From Aquimarina macrocephali JAMB N27 (GTDB lineage Bacteria > Bacteroidota > Bacteroidia > Flavobacteriales > Flavobacteriaceae): 64,000 bases of DNA. The position numbers and the translations under genes were made by a program. A model generated the notes under the pieces. The model did no database searches. It was not told the DNA's origin and saw nothing but the letters and a program-made list of their open reading frames with translations. Each line of letters begins with the position of its first letter. Positions within the stretch are counted from its first letter, which is position 1. This document shows positions 24,237 through 34,478 of the stretch, piece by piece. Location of the stretch: the NCBI RefSeq assembly GCF_000520995.1, contig NZ_JACA01000014.1:62001-126000 (forward strand). The letters run 5' to 3'.

Positions 24237-27200
24237 ATGAAAAACAACATCATGTTAATGCTGTTGGTGTATTGCACCATGAGCATTTCTCTTTTTGCGC
24301 AAAAAAGTAATAAAGAGCTCGCTAATGAATACCTGAACCTAAAAGGAGAAGTAATTTTCAGCTTCACAATCAACAACAAATCAGAATTAAGTACTATTAC
24401 CAAAGAATTAGCTATTGTTCATTTTGATGAAAACACAAATAGTGTTAAAGTAATGGCTAATAAAAATCAGTTTTCATCTTTTTTACAAAAAAAAGTTGCT
24501 TTTACAGTCATTTCAGAAGATAACATCATAGGATATAGAACTATGACTTCTGATTTAGCTATAAAAGCTGCTACGTTTCCACTTACTGCATATCCAACAT
24601 ATGGTGATTATGTAACAATGATGAATGATTTTGCTACTAGTAACCCGTCCCTATGTAAAGTAGAAAATATCGGAGCTACGGTTGAAGGAGATAAATCGCT
24701 ACTGTTTGTAAAATTATCAGATAATGTAAATCAAAATGAGCAAGAACCCAGGGTAATGTATACTTCTTCTATGCATGGTGATGAAATAGCAGGTTATCCT
24801 ATGATGCTTAATCTTATTGATTATTTACTTGGAGCTTATAACAATACAAGTCATCCAAAACATGCCGAGATTAAGAATCTTTTGGATAATAATGAGGTTT
24901 GGATTAATCCACTGGCAAATCCTGATGGTACGTATCGCAATAGCGCTAATAACACATCTGTTGCTAATGCTACCCGGGGAAATGCTAATAACGTAGATTT
25001 AAACAGAAATTACCCTGATCCAGATGACGGAGCACATCCAGATGGTAACAGTTATCAAACAGAGACAGTCGCTTTTATGAATTTTGCAGATACTAAACAT
25101 TTTGTATTGTCTGCTAATTTTCATGGAGGAATAGAAGTATTTAATTATCCTTGGGATACATATGCTGGAGCACATCCTGATGAGGATTATTTTATACATA
25201 TTTCTAAAGAATATAGAGATCACTGTCAGGCCAATAGTCCTTCTGGATATTTTACTGCATTAAATAATGGTATTACAAATGGGTATGCCTGGTATGAGGT
25301 ACAAGGAGGGAGACAAGATTACCAGATATACAATCAAAAAGGAAGAGAAGTAACCGTTGAACTCTCTAATAACAAAACACCTGCTGCTAATCAATTAGTA
25401 AATTATTGGAACTATAATAGAGAAGCTCTTCTCGCATTTTTGAAACAAGTAAATTATGGTATCCGTGGAGTAGTAACTGATGCAGCAACCAACCAACCGA
25501 TACAAGCTAAAGTAACAGTTGTAGGTCGTGAGAGTTATGATTCCTGGACACCGACAGAATTACCAGAAGGAGACTATTACAGACCTATTAAAGCAGGAAC
25601 TTACAATATTTTGTATGAAGCAGAATGTTATGAACCACTTACTTTAACAGGAGTAACGGTAGCAGATTATGCTGCAGTGACTAAAAATGTTCAATTAACT
25701 CCTATAGGCGGAGTAGCACCAACAGGATTAGCAGCATCAAATATACAGCCTACGACGGCAACATTGAGCTGGAGTGCTAATTCTGGAGCTACATATGATG
25801 TAAGATATCGTGTGACAGGAAGTTCGAATTGGACAACCTTATCTTCAAATACAAATACGATTAACATAACCGGGCTAACCGCTACAACTCAATATGAAGC
25901 TCAGGTAAGAAGTAATTGTGCAGGAGGAGCAAGTTCTCCTTACGGTACTTTAATAAACTTTACAACCACAGATACTCAAGCTTGTACAGGGATAAATAGT
26001 TTTCCTTATACAGAAAGCTTTGAGACTGGTTTAGGGCTTTGGACTAATGCTACCGGAGATGATATTAATTGGACACGAGATTCTGGAGGAACTTCTTCAT
26101 CTTCAACAGGACCTTCGTCGGCTCAAGATGGGACTTTTTACTTATATACCGAGGCATCTACAAATGTTACACCGCCAGGAAGTCCAAATAAAACAGCACT
26201 TCTTAATAGCCCTTGTATTGATTTAGCAATTCTTTCTGGTATTTCTTTAGAATTTGGATATCATATGTATGGATCCAATATGGGAGCTATGGAAGTCTTA
26301 GTAAGTACAAATGATGGAGCTAATTATACATCATTATGGACAAAAAGTGGAGATCTTGGAAATAGCTGGAACCAAGCTGCAATTGATCTTACTGCATATG
26401 CTGGATCTGTAATAAAATTACAATTTAAAGGCACTACAGGAACAAGTTTTAGAAGTGATATGGCAATAGATAATATTAGCATAAAATCTTCTGCTCCTGA
26501 TACAGAAGCGCCTTCTATACCAACAGGGCTTACAACATCGTCAGTTACTTCGAGCACTATTGGGTTATCCTGGAATGCCTCGACAGACAATATTGGAGTG
26601 TCGGGATATGAAATATATCAGGGAGCTACTTTAGTTACTACAGCAACAAGTACTAGTTATACTGTTATTGGGTTGACTCCTAATACTACGTATACATTTT
26701 CTGTAAAAGCTAAAGATGCAGCAGGAAATACTTCTTCATCAAGTAATACAGCTAGTGGAACAACGTCGAATACTTCAACTACATATTGTGCTTCTAAAGG
26801 AAGTAATGTAAATTATGAATATATCGATTATGTGGGATTAGGTGGTATTGCAAATACGACAACTGCAAATGCTGGGTATGGAGATTTTACCAATTTGATT
26901 GCTAATATTGGGACAGGAACAAATACAATTGTAGTAAGTGCCGGTTTTGCAAATACGGCATACAGAGAATATTGGAGTATTTGGATTGATTATAATCAGA
27001 ATGGTACTTTTGATAGTGCTGAGCAGATTGTATCAAACTTATCCAATAGTAGTGATAATCAGTCATTTAATTTTGATGTTCCTACTACAGCTGTAGCAGG
27101 TAATACAAGAATGCGTGTGTCTATGAAATACAGCACAGCATCTGGACCATGTGATACCTTTACTTACGGAGAAGTAGAGGATTATACCGTGAATATTAGC

Positions 27201-27470
27201 ACAGCTTTGCTTTCTAAAGGAAATGATTCTTCTTTGGTAAATGATTTCATATTGTATCCAAATCCAATAAAAGAGGGAATGTTATTTATAAAAAATATGA
27301 ATCAAAAAAATGTATCCTATAGAATTATCAATTATATGGGGCAAACGGTAATGGAAAATCAATTATCGGGAGATAAAATCAACGTAGCACGTTTATCTAA
27401 TGGTATGTATTTTTTAGAGGTTAATACTGGCAATAAAACTATTACCAAAAAGTTTATTATAACTAAGTAA
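24237..27470 (+). CDS. Secreted M14 zinc carboxypeptidase with FN3, MAM-like, GEVED and T9SS sorting domains
   Basis: A 1077-residue exported peptidase. In order: signal peptide (1-22), propeptide-like region, and M14 domain (about 120-400) with His180 and Glu183 in MHGDE, NPLANPDGTYRN, VDLNRNYP, the third ligand in NFHGG, and the general base in REVTVELS. Then come a carboxypeptidase regulatory domain (GIRGVVTDAATNQP), FN3, a MAM-like domain (PYTESFETGLGLWTN), a second FN3 (PSIPTGLTTSSVTS), a GEVED domain (IDYNQNGTFDSAE, GEVEDYTV) and a type A type IX sorting domain (FILYPNPIKEG to the C-terminus). It is expected on the cell surface or released, cutting C-terminal residues from proteins. Confidence 0.96.
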   Translation: MKNNIMLMLLVYCTMSISLFAQKSNKELANEYLNLKGEVIFSFTINNKSELSTITKELAIVHFDENTNSVKVMANKNQFSSFLQKKVAFTVISEDNIIGYRTMTSDLAIKAATFPLTAYPTYGDYVTMMNDFATSNPSLCKVENIGATVEGDKSLLFVKLSDNVNQNEQEPRVMYTSSMHGDEIAGYPMMLNLIDYLLGAYNNTSHPKHAEIKNLLDNNEVWINPLANPDGTYRNSANNTSVANATRGNANNVDLNRNYPDPDDGAHPDGNSYQTETVAFMNFADTKHFVLSANFHGGIEVFNYPWDTYAGAHPDEDYFIHISKEYRDHCQANSPSGYFTALNNGITNGYAWYEVQGGRQDYQIYNQKGREVTVELSNNKTPAANQLVNYWNYNREALLAFLKQVNYGIRGVVTDAATNQPIQAKVTVVGRESYDSWTPTELPEGDYYRPIKAGTYNILYEAECYEPLTLTGVTVADYAAVTKNVQLTPIGGVAPTGLAASNIQPTTATLSWSANSGATYDVRYRVTGSSNWTTLSSNTNTINITGLTATTQYEAQVRSNCAGGASSPYGTLINFTTTDTQACTGINSFPYTESFETGLGLWTNATGDDINWTRDSGGTSSSSTGPSSAQDGTFYLYTEASTNVTPPGSPNKTALLNSPCIDLAILSGISLEFGYHMYGSNMGAMEVLVSTNDGANYTSLWTKSGDLGNSWNQAAIDLTAYAGSVIKLQFKGTTGTSFRSDMAIDNISIKSSAPDTEAPSIPTGLTTSSVTSSTIGLSWNASTDNIGVSGYEIYQGATLVTTATSTSYTVIGLTPNTTYTFSVKAKDAAGNTSSSSNTASGTTSNTSTTYCASKGSNVNYEYIDYVGLGGIANTTTANAGYGDFTNLIANIGTGTNTIVVSAGFANTAYREYWSIWIDYNQNGTFDSAEQIVSNLSNSSDNQSFNFDVPTTAVAGNTRMRVSMKYSTASGPCDTFTYGEVEDYTVNISTALLSKGNDSSLVNDFILYPNPIKEGMLFIKNMNQKNVSYRIINYMGQTVMENQLSGDKINVARLSNGMYFLEVNTGNKTITKKFIITK

Positions 27471-27486
27471 TTTAGATAGATATAAT

Positions 27487-27524
27487 AAAAGCTTCTGGAA
27501 GATAAATCTTCCGGAAGCTTTTTT
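27487..27524. terminator. Intrinsic terminator of the carboxypeptidase gene
   Basis: AAAAGCTTCTGGAAGAT pairs with ATCTTCCGGAAGCTTTT (one G-T pair) around a 2-base gap and runs into T. It also faces the convergent permease gene. Confidence 0.92.
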
Positions 27525-27566
27525 GATTAAACCTGTTCGGTTTTTGGATTGAAGTACTGATCGTAT

Positions 27567-29117
27567 TTATATTCTTTTCAATTCTATATTTCTAAGACCA
27601 TAGCTAATGGTTAGTGATAGTATTGCCAGAATAGCAATACTGATGAGGTAGCTATATTGATGGTGTAATCCACCAAAATAATCGGTAAATGGTACTGCAT
27701 TAATATTGGCATAGGTGATCATGAAGAATAAGATTTCGAATAACTTCTTTCCTTTAGTCAAAATCCCAGTTAGAACAGCAAGTGAAACAATAAAAAAGCC
27801 ACCAAGTATAATAGAAGTAACATGCATGAAATCAAGCTGTATGATATACCTTAATACTAATGGTAAAGCAAGTAAAAGAGCCAATAGAATTCCAGATAGT
27901 ACTTGAGATAACAAGAGTCTTTTGAGTGGTTGATACGAAGCAAAAGTAAAGAAATGTGTGCTAAATATTCTCTCTTTGGTCACCAATGAAGACCATCTGC
28001 CTACTTGTAAGAACCAGACTATAGGTAATATCATTTGATGAGCAATAGATAGAGGAGCAAAACATAACGCCAACATACCTGCAATATTTAGTATCCATAA
28101 CCATTTATGCCCACTTCGTATGAGTAATATAAATTCAGTTTTTATAAGAGGTAATATTTTGAATGAGAGAGAGACTTTTGGAAGTTTGGAAATATCGATA
28201 TCATTATCATTTTTAGTTTTTAAGAGTGTTTTCTTGTTTTTTAATTGAAAACGTTCTTTAACTCTAAACCTATGAAAAAACAGGGAAGCAAGACCTAGTA
28301 AAAGAATTCCAAAAATAATCCATCCCAAACGACTTAAAATATACCCTATAGGAAAATCAACTCCTTCAAAAACAAAATAATTAGCATCAGATACATTTCC
28401 TAATACAAACCCAATGTTTATTCCACCTAAATCTTTATGACCCACTATATTTCTTACCGTTTCTTCCATTTGAGATGTGATTATCTTAGTGCCAAATGCA
28501 TCTAAATAAAAATTCTTTGATGTATCACTAGGTTTATAAATAGCCATTATCGAAAAAAGAAAGAAAAAAAGAATATTTTGAAGGATAGATTTTTGACCTA
28601 AAAAGACTTCAAACAATACCGCTAGTACCGAAATAAAAAACAAAGAAGGAATAGCAATAACACTGTATGGAATAATAAATTGAAGTATTTCAAAAGAAAA
28701 CCCATCATTATATAAGAAGAATAGTATGATGCTCATTATAAATACGATAAATGCTATAGTAGACAATAACAAAAAGTTACTAATCGTTTTTGATAGGAGA
28801 TATCCAAAATTTGAAACCCTTGTAGTGGCTATGATTTGACCTACTTTACTGCTTATGTCATTTTTGATCGTACCATTAACTAGATAAAAACCAACTAAAG
28901 AAAGAAAAACACTAGTCATAAGTGCTGTTACGTAACCTATCCACGAAGAGTTATAAAAACCTAGATAGTCTCCGATCCGAATGGTAGAATAACTAGCGCC
29001 AGGGGCAGGAATAAATGAATATGCCACAGCAAGACTAATACATAATGTGATCAAAAAAGCATAGCTACGAGTACGTTGTAAATAATCTGATTTTATTATA
29101 GTTATAAAATTTTTCAT
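27567..29117 (-). CDS. ABC-2 type permease, module C
   Basis: A 516-residue membrane protein with about 12 predicted transmembrane helices in two groups (about 20-265 and 325-510) split by a charged stretch around 285-315 (RFRVKERFQLKNKKTLLKTK). This is the permease half of an ABC-2 exporter. Unlike the permeases of modules A and B it has no peptidase domain. It follows the ATPase gene after 77 bases. The substrate is unknown; by analogy it could move a lipid, peptide or antibiotic. Confidence 0.88.
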   Translation of the reverse strand: MKNFITIIKSDYLQRTRSYAFLITLCISLAVAYSFIPAPGASYSTIRIGDYLGFYNSSWIGYVTALMTSVFLSLVGFYLVNGTIKNDISSKVGQIIATTRVSNFGYLLSKTISNFLLLSTIAFIVFIMSIILFFLYNDGFSFEILQFIIPYSVIAIPSLFFISVLAVLFEVFLGQKSILQNILFFFLFSIMAIYKPSDTSKNFYLDAFGTKIITSQMEETVRNIVGHKDLGGINIGFVLGNVSDANYFVFEGVDFPIGYILSRLGWIIFGILLLGLASLFFHRFRVKERFQLKNKKTLLKTKNDNDIDISKLPKVSLSFKILPLIKTEFILLIRSGHKWLWILNIAGMLALCFAPLSIAHQMILPIVWFLQVGRWSSLVTKERIFSTHFFTFASYQPLKRLLLSQVLSGILLALLLALPLVLRYIIQLDFMHVTSIILGGFFIVSLAVLTGILTKGKKLFEILFFMITYANINAVPFTDYFGGLHHQYSYLISIAILAILSLTISYGLRNIELKRI

Positions 29118-29194
29118 ACGTTTAAATTTTAAACATTTCCTTTTATGAAAATGTATTTAAGTTTTTTTAATGTTCGTTTCATGAATTGATTATG

Positions 29195-30055
29195 TTATTT
29201 TTTGGTTGTATATAGATAAGCATCTTCCAGAGTTGCTTTACATGGTATTGCTGATTCTATATGTGTTTCAGATATATATCGTACGGTAATAGCCTCTTTT
29301 TTTCGAATGGTATTAAGGGTAATATGATGGTTTATAAAATTGGGCACATCTTCTTTATTCATTGTTATTTCAAACACTTTGTTTTTTACTGTATCAACAA
29401 TAGTTTTCTGATTTCCCTGACATAATAGTTGGCCTTCTTTCATTATAGCTACCTGATCTGCTATAGTATCAATATCAGAAACAATATGTGAGGACAAAAT
29501 AACAATACAATCATTGGCTAATTCTGAAATTAAATTTCTAAAACGTACACGTTCTTCAGGATCCAAACCAACGGTCGGTTCATCAAATAATAATATTTTT
29601 GGATGATTAAGTAGTGCCTGAGCGATCCCAATACGTTGTTTCATTCCTCCAGAATAATTACCTATAGGTTTTTTGGCTACTTCGGTTAGATTTAATCCTT
29701 CAAGGAGAAATGCAATTCTTTGTTTTAATTGTGTTCCCCCGATACCTTTTAGTGCAGCCATGTATTCTAAAAATTCGTAAGCATTCAAGTTAGGATACAC
29801 TCCAAAATCTTGTGGTAGATACCCTAGTTGTTTTCGCATATAGTTAGGATCTTTTACAACGTTGTTTTTGTTTAATAAAATACTTCCATTTGATGGTTTA
29901 CTAATAGTAGCAATCATTTTTAATAATGTGGATTTTCCTGCGCCATTAGGACCAAGTAATCCCAAAATACCATTCTCTATATTTAGGGAGTATTCTTTTA
30001 ATCCATATTTATTGCTGTTGTATCTTTTGGATACGTTTTGTATATCTAGTTTCAT
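29195..30055 (-). CDS. ABC transporter ATP-binding protein, module C
   Basis: A 286-residue ATPase with Walker A (GPNGAGKST), Q-loop region (LGYLPQDFGVYP), signature (YSGGMKQR), Walker B (ILLFDEPTVGLDP) and the H-loop (SSHIVSDI). The C-terminal 80 residues are a variable regulatory tail. It is the first gene of a leftward pair with the permease, divergent from the LytS/LytTR genes across a 351-base region with 21-base direct repeats. Confidence 0.95.
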   Translation of the reverse strand: MKLDIQNVSKRYNSNKYGLKEYSLNIENGILGLLGPNGAGKSTLLKMIATISKPSNGSILLNKNNVVKDPNYMRKQLGYLPQDFGVYPNLNAYEFLEYMAALKGIGGTQLKQRIAFLLEGLNLTEVAKKPIGNYSGGMKQRIGIAQALLNHPKILLFDEPTVGLDPEERVRFRNLISELANDCIVILSSHIVSDIDTIADQVAIMKEGQLLCQGNQKTIVDTVKNKVFEITMNKEDVPNFINHHITLNTIRKKEAITVRYISETHIESAIPCKATLEDAYLYTTKK

Positions 30056-30406
30056 TTGATTACTGTTTTAGTGGTTTTTGATACATTTTTACAATTCACT
30101 TTTTTAGATTGCAACGAAAGTTTTTATCATGCTAATAATAAATAGTACAATAAGAAGGCATAAGTTTTGAATTGATTTCATAATGATTGATTTTTGAATT
30201 AACACTTCAAAAGTGAGGGTAAACCAATACATTAAAAAGAAAGAATGATCAATGTGCTAGATTTAGTGATCAATAGTACTAAAGCTGAGTTTGTTCCCTA
30301 CATCAGTATATTGAAGACGTTTACAGTCAAAAGAACTCCTTTGATCATTAATATCTGTGTTTTAGATGCATTTTCTAGTATTTTTGAGAATATTTAAAGA
30401 AAAAAT
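30056..30406. promoter_or_regulatory. Divergent control region of module C
   Basis: This region separates the ABC genes from the kinase/regulator genes and must hold both promoters. TGATCAAT occurs at 30246-30253 and 30267-30274, exactly 21 bases apart, the spacing of LytTR binding boxes. A second repeated patch (TTTTGAATT at 30165 and 30192) lies nearer the ABC side. Confidence 0.5.
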
Positions 30407-31384
30407 ATGCCCAAATTAGATCAATGGATAGATAATCGTTTTGTGCAGAATATTGCGGTATGGCTTTTTACCACATTAATTCTAGCAATGTCAATTCAGT
30501 CAGAAAACAGGCTTCTTACTGCTGTATGGGTAACGTTATACCTTATTGTTCCTGTGTATATAAACAACCTAAAAATACTACCACTATTTAACAGGAAAAA
30601 TAAGCTTTTAGGAATTGGACTTTTCTGTCTCAATGCTTTTTTGTTTAGTTGTATTGCTGTTTTTTTTATGAGTAAACAGTTTCAAAAATTCGAATGGGCG
30701 ATGCTATACAATCTTTTTTCTGTAATGGTTTTGGCCTTATTGTTTAGTTCAGCGATAAAGATTGCAAAAGATAGTTTTACTCGTAGACAAGAAATAAAAG
30801 ATGCCGAATTAAAACTTTTGAAAGCACAGTTAAATCCACATTTTCTGTTTAATACACTAAATAATTTATACGGCTTATCTGTTGTAAATTCTGATAAACT
30901 ACCAGGTTTAATGTTAAAGCTTTCAGATTTACTACGATATAGTTTATATGATACCAAAGAACAATTAGTTCCTTTACAAAAAGAAATTCAATACTTACAA
31001 AATTATGTGTCTTTAGAGCGTATACGCTTAGAAGATAAAACAGAGATAGAGCTAAATACTTATGGCGAAATGGTTACTTTAGATATAGCCCCAATGCTTT
31101 TGATTGTGTTTGTAGAAAATGCTTTTAAGCATTTGGCCATATCTAAAAAAGGAGAGAGTAGAGTGTCGATTACTATTGAGATAGTTGAAGGTGAATTATT
31201 GTTTACTTGTGTAAATACAGCTGATTATAGAGGAGGTGATGAATCTGATCTGGAAAAGGGGAAAAGCGGTATCGGTTTACAAAATGCAAAAAAACGATTG
31301 ACTCTGATATATCCAGACAGACATACCCTGAGTATTAGTAAAAAGGAAGAAGAGTTTGAAGTTCAATTAACCTTAAAATTATAA
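30407..31384 (+). CDS. LytS-type sensor histidine kinase, module C
   Basis: A 325-residue membrane kinase. Four transmembrane helices lie at about 13-30, 37-52, 67-88 and 98-116. A His_kinase (PF06580) domain follows, with the phospho-acceptor His145 in LNPHFLFNTLNNLY. The ATPase domain has the N-box VFVENAFKH and the G-box GIGLQNAKKRL. No large extracellular domain exists, so the signal may be sensed within the membrane or through the neighbouring transporter. Its stop is directly followed by the regulator ATG, so the two are co-transcribed. Confidence 0.94.
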   Translation: MPKLDQWIDNRFVQNIAVWLFTTLILAMSIQSENRLLTAVWVTLYLIVPVYINNLKILPLFNRKNKLLGIGLFCLNAFLFSCIAVFFMSKQFQKFEWAMLYNLFSVMVLALLFSSAIKIAKDSFTRRQEIKDAELKLLKAQLNPHFLFNTLNNLYGLSVVNSDKLPGLMLKLSDLLRYSLYDTKEQLVPLQKEIQYLQNYVSLERIRLEDKTEIELNTYGEMVTLDIAPMLLIVFVENAFKHLAISKKGESRVSITIEIVEGELLFTCVNTADYRGGDESDLEKGKSGIGLQNAKKRLTLIYPDRHTLSISKKEEEFEVQLTLKL

Positions 31385-32098
31385 ATGGAGATTTTAAAAT
31401 GTATTATCGCAGATGATGAGCCCATTGCACGTCAGATATTAGAAAATTATATTGAGCAAGTCCCCAATTTAGAAGTATTAGCATCTTGTAAAGATGCTTT
31501 TGAGGTTATGAAAATTCTTCAAAACCAATCTGCGGATGTTCTTTTTTTGGATATAAACATGCCAAAATTATCAGGATTAAGTTTGTTGAAAACAATGCAG
31601 AAACGACCAGATGTTATTATTACAACCGCATATCCAGAGTATGCTATAGAAGGGTTTGAATTGTCGGTAACTGATTATTTATTAAAACCTTTTTCGTTAG
31701 AACGTTTTATCCAGGCAGTTATAAAAATTCGGAAAAAAAATGTAACGGATACTACCGTAGTAGACCTTTCAGAAAAGGAAGAAATAGCCACTTCTGTTTT
31801 TGTGAAAAGTGATAAAAAATTAATTAAAGTACCTTTTAAAGATATTCAATACATAGAGGCTTATGGTAATTATATTAAAATTTTTACCGATACTATGATT
31901 TTAACTCCCAATACGTTATCAGATTTTTTTGATAAACTTCCTAAAGAAGATTTTATAAGAATTCATAAATCATTTGTCATTAATTTTAACGAACTAAAAC
32001 TAATAGAAGGTAACCAGTTAATACTTAATAATACGACTACTTTACCTATTGGTAAATCCTACCGAAAACTGGTTTTAGATAAAATAGATGGAATATGA
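31385..32098 (+). CDS. LytTR family response regulator, module C
   Basis: A 237-residue regulator. The receiver (about 1-120) has the acidic start ADDEPIA, the phospho-acceptor in LFLDINMPKLSG, the Thr of TTAY and the Lys of LLKPFS. A LytTR DNA-binding domain (about 140-237) has IQYIEAYGNYIKIFT, FIRIHKSFVIN and LPIGKSYRK. It is expected to bind paired direct repeats such as those at 30246-30274. It overlaps the LRR gene frame by 4 bases. Confidence 0.95.
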   Translation: MEILKCIIADDEPIARQILENYIEQVPNLEVLASCKDAFEVMKILQNQSADVLFLDINMPKLSGLSLLKTMQKRPDVIITTAYPEYAIEGFELSVTDYLLKPFSLERFIQAVIKIRKKNVTDTTVVDLSEKEEIATSVFVKSDKKLIKVPFKDIQYIEAYGNYIKIFTDTMILTPNTLSDFFDKLPKEDFIRIHKSFVINFNELKLIEGNQLILNNTTTLPIGKSYRKLVLDKIDGI

Positions 32099-32121
32099 TA
32101 TTAGTCTTGGATATTTTTGAT

Positions 32122-33363
32122 ATGACAAAAAGGTCATTGATTTCTGTTTTAATACTAATATTAGTGTATTCTAGTGGTAGTGCTCAGAAAGATGTTTACC
32201 CTAGTTATATGATAAAAGCTTTTGAGAATAAAGAAAATATTGAATCTTTGGGTTTTGACAAAGGGGATCCCGTAATACCAGACTCTATAGGAGTTTTTAG
32301 CAATTTAAAAGATCTAAAAATATTTAGAAACCAACTGAGCGAATTGCCTGAGTCAATAGGAGAATTAACTAATCTAGAAGTGTTCTTCATTTTTGAAACT
32401 AACCTTAAAGAGCTACCAGATTCATTTACTAAACTAATCAAATTAAGAGATTTAAGAATTACGTATAGCAAGTTAAAGGAAATATCATATTTAATGAGAT
32501 TAAAAGAATTAAGGACGCTTGATTTAGCAAATAATAATATAAGCCTTGTCCCAGAAGAGATTGGGAGATTGAGTCATTTATATTGGCTAGAATTTCATAA
32601 TAATAGGCTGAGGTATCTTCCAGAATCTATTGGGGAGCTCGTGGAGTTAGAAATGTTGCGATTAAATAAAAACAAACTAAGAAAATTACCAGAGTCTATA
32701 GGTAATTTAAGAAATTTAGAAAAACTTGAGCTTTATAAAAATAAGCTCCGTGATTTACCAGATTCTTTTAAAAACCTGACTAGTCTCGAAACACTTTATT
32801 TACGTGATAATAAGTTCGATTCTCTACCTATCGTAATAGGAGAGTTAAAAGGGTTGCAATCACTTAGTATTGGAGGATTAAGACTTAAGACTGTTCCTGA
32901 ATTCGTAAAAAAATTAACAGGGTTGAGATCAATAAGCTTACAAAGAAATAAATTAAAAGAGTTTCCTGAAGTGGTAAGTACGTTAGAAAATTTAGAAATT
33001 CTAGTTCTCAATCAAAATAAAATAAAAACCTTACCACAATCTTTAGCAAAATTAACGAAGCTTAAGAAAATATATTTATCAGATACAAAATTAGATAGTT
33101 TTCCTGATGTTATAAAAAATATGAAGATGTTGGAAGAGCTGGATTTAAGCAAAAACAATTTAAATAACATTCCAGATTTCATTGGTAATTTAAATAATCT
33201 GGAGGAATTAATCCTTAACAAAAATAAGTTGAGAAACTTACCTGAGACTATTAAACATTTAGTTAAGTTAAAAAGGCTAGAGATAACTAATAACAAACTT
33301 ACAGAAGAAGAAAAACAAAAAATAAAAGAATTATTGCCAGAATCGTGCGAGATTTCCTTTTAA
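32122..33363 (+). CDS. Exported leucine-rich repeat protein
   Basis: A protein of about 413 residues from the ATG at 32122, with a signal peptide (SLISVLILILVYSSGSAQ). A frame from the earlier ATG at 32095 overlaps the regulator stop and adds nine residues. The body is about 14 leucine-rich repeats of 23 residues with the pattern LPxSIGxLxxLExLxLxxNxL, spanning roughly residues 45-405. Such repeats bind proteins. It is probably in the same transcript as the module C kinase and regulator, so it may act in sensing or in surface interactions; this is inferred from context. Confidence 0.9.
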   Translation: MTKRSLISVLILILVYSSGSAQKDVYPSYMIKAFENKENIESLGFDKGDPVIPDSIGVFSNLKDLKIFRNQLSELPESIGELTNLEVFFIFETNLKELPDSFTKLIKLRDLRITYSKLKEISYLMRLKELRTLDLANNNISLVPEEIGRLSHLYWLEFHNNRLRYLPESIGELVELEMLRLNKNKLRKLPESIGNLRNLEKLELYKNKLRDLPDSFKNLTSLETLYLRDNKFDSLPIVIGELKGLQSLSIGGLRLKTVPEFVKKLTGLRSISLQRNKLKEFPEVVSTLENLEILVLNQNKIKTLPQSLAKLTKLKKIYLSDTKLDSFPDVIKNMKMLEELDLSKNNLNNIPDFIGNLNNLEELILNKNKLRNLPETIKHLVKLKRLEITNNKLTEEEKQKIKELLPESCEISF

Positions 33364-33384
33364 ATCGAGATCAAAATCTACCTT

Positions 33385-34473
33385 TTATTTAACATTAAAC
33401 TCCAGCTTATATTCAATAGGTAATTGTTTCATATCTGAAAGGCCAATTTCACTATCAAATAATCTATCTAAATTATTTCCTGCTAAATCTTCAATGTGAG
33501 TGTCAAACAAAATTTTGTAATTCCCTTTTTTCCAGGGATGTAATGGTGTAAAGGATAAAGTTGATTCGTGATCAGTATATTGCCAATTTCCATCAATTTT
33601 TTCTTCTTTTGCATTTATAATAGTTACACTATTTAGTGTACTACCATAATCTAGAGACTCATAACATGAAATCAATAAACGTGATTTAGAATTTACTTTT
33701 GGGAACTGTATTTTCCATGACTTTATATCGGGTTTTACACGATCGGCAATAGTGACTCTAAATGAGTGTATAAAGTCTTGCTGCATAGATATACCATTTG
33801 CGTCCTTCAATTTTTTTAAAACAACAAGTTTATATGTCTTTCCATTTTCAAAAACCGGACCTAATAACGTATTAGGTATTAAATCACGTTTTTGGCGTCC
33901 TGGTTCTATCCAAACGGTTAAAAGCTTCCCATTATCACTAATGAGAGCATTTTCTAAGGATAAAGTAGCATTGGATATAGTATCTCCTGTAGCATTTATG
34001 AATCGTATGTGGTCATAAACATAAGTTTCACTGATTGGGTGAGAGAATTGAATATACCATTTTAAGAGATTAGAAGGAAGAATTTTTGCCGAAGGGTAAA
34101 TCGATTTTACAGAAAGATGTTTGTATTCTTCTGGAGTATCAAGTTCGAAATATTCTATTGCATCACGATATACTAATGTATATTTTTGATTCCATCCAAA
34201 TGGTATTAACGGAATAAAACGTAGTACCGTTTTTTCCTGAATCAACTTACCTAATATTGGATTTACATTAGAAAGTTCTTCTTTAGGAATCTCACCTCTA
34301 TAGACATAGAGGTTTCCCGAAGTTTTCGCATCTTTTTTTATAGTAATAAACTCCTTGTTAAAGGTAAATTCCGGAGATTTTTGAGCATACATCTCCAGAA
34401 TAGAAAAGAATACTATTATAACGAAAAGTATAAAGTTTTTCACATTACTAATAAATAATACTTTTTTATTCAA
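33385..34473 (-). CDS. Secreted protein with Ig-like (SbsA-type) domains
   Basis: A 362-residue exported protein with a signal peptide (NFILFVIIVFFSILEMYAQ). The body is beta-rich with sandwich-like segments (LRFIPLIPFGWNQKYTLVYR, LSFTPLHPWKKGNYKILFD, then EDLAGNNLDR), the pattern of SbsA Ig-like domains near 250-345. No enzymatic motif is visible. It lies 5 bases after the beta-propeller-like gene in one leftward unit, so the two proteins may work together outside the cytoplasm. Confidence 0.8.
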   Translation of the reverse strand: MNKKVLFISNVKNFILFVIIVFFSILEMYAQKSPEFTFNKEFITIKKDAKTSGNLYVYRGEIPKEELSNVNPILGKLIQEKTVLRFIPLIPFGWNQKYTLVYRDAIEYFELDTPEEYKHLSVKSIYPSAKILPSNLLKWYIQFSHPISETYVYDHIRFINATGDTISNATLSLENALISDNGKLLTVWIEPGRQKRDLIPNTLLGPVFENGKTYKLVVLKKLKDANGISMQQDFIHSFRVTIADRVKPDIKSWKIQFPKVNSKSRLLISCYESLDYGSTLNSVTIINAKEEKIDGNWQYTDHESTLSFTPLHPWKKGNYKILFDTHIEDLAGNNLDRLFDSEIGLSDMKQLPIEYKLEFNVK

Positions 34474-34478
34474 AGTTG

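Noticed and set aside
24999..25223. Antisense open frames inside the M14 carboxypeptidase gene
   Set aside because: They are mirror frames of conserved domains without start signals.
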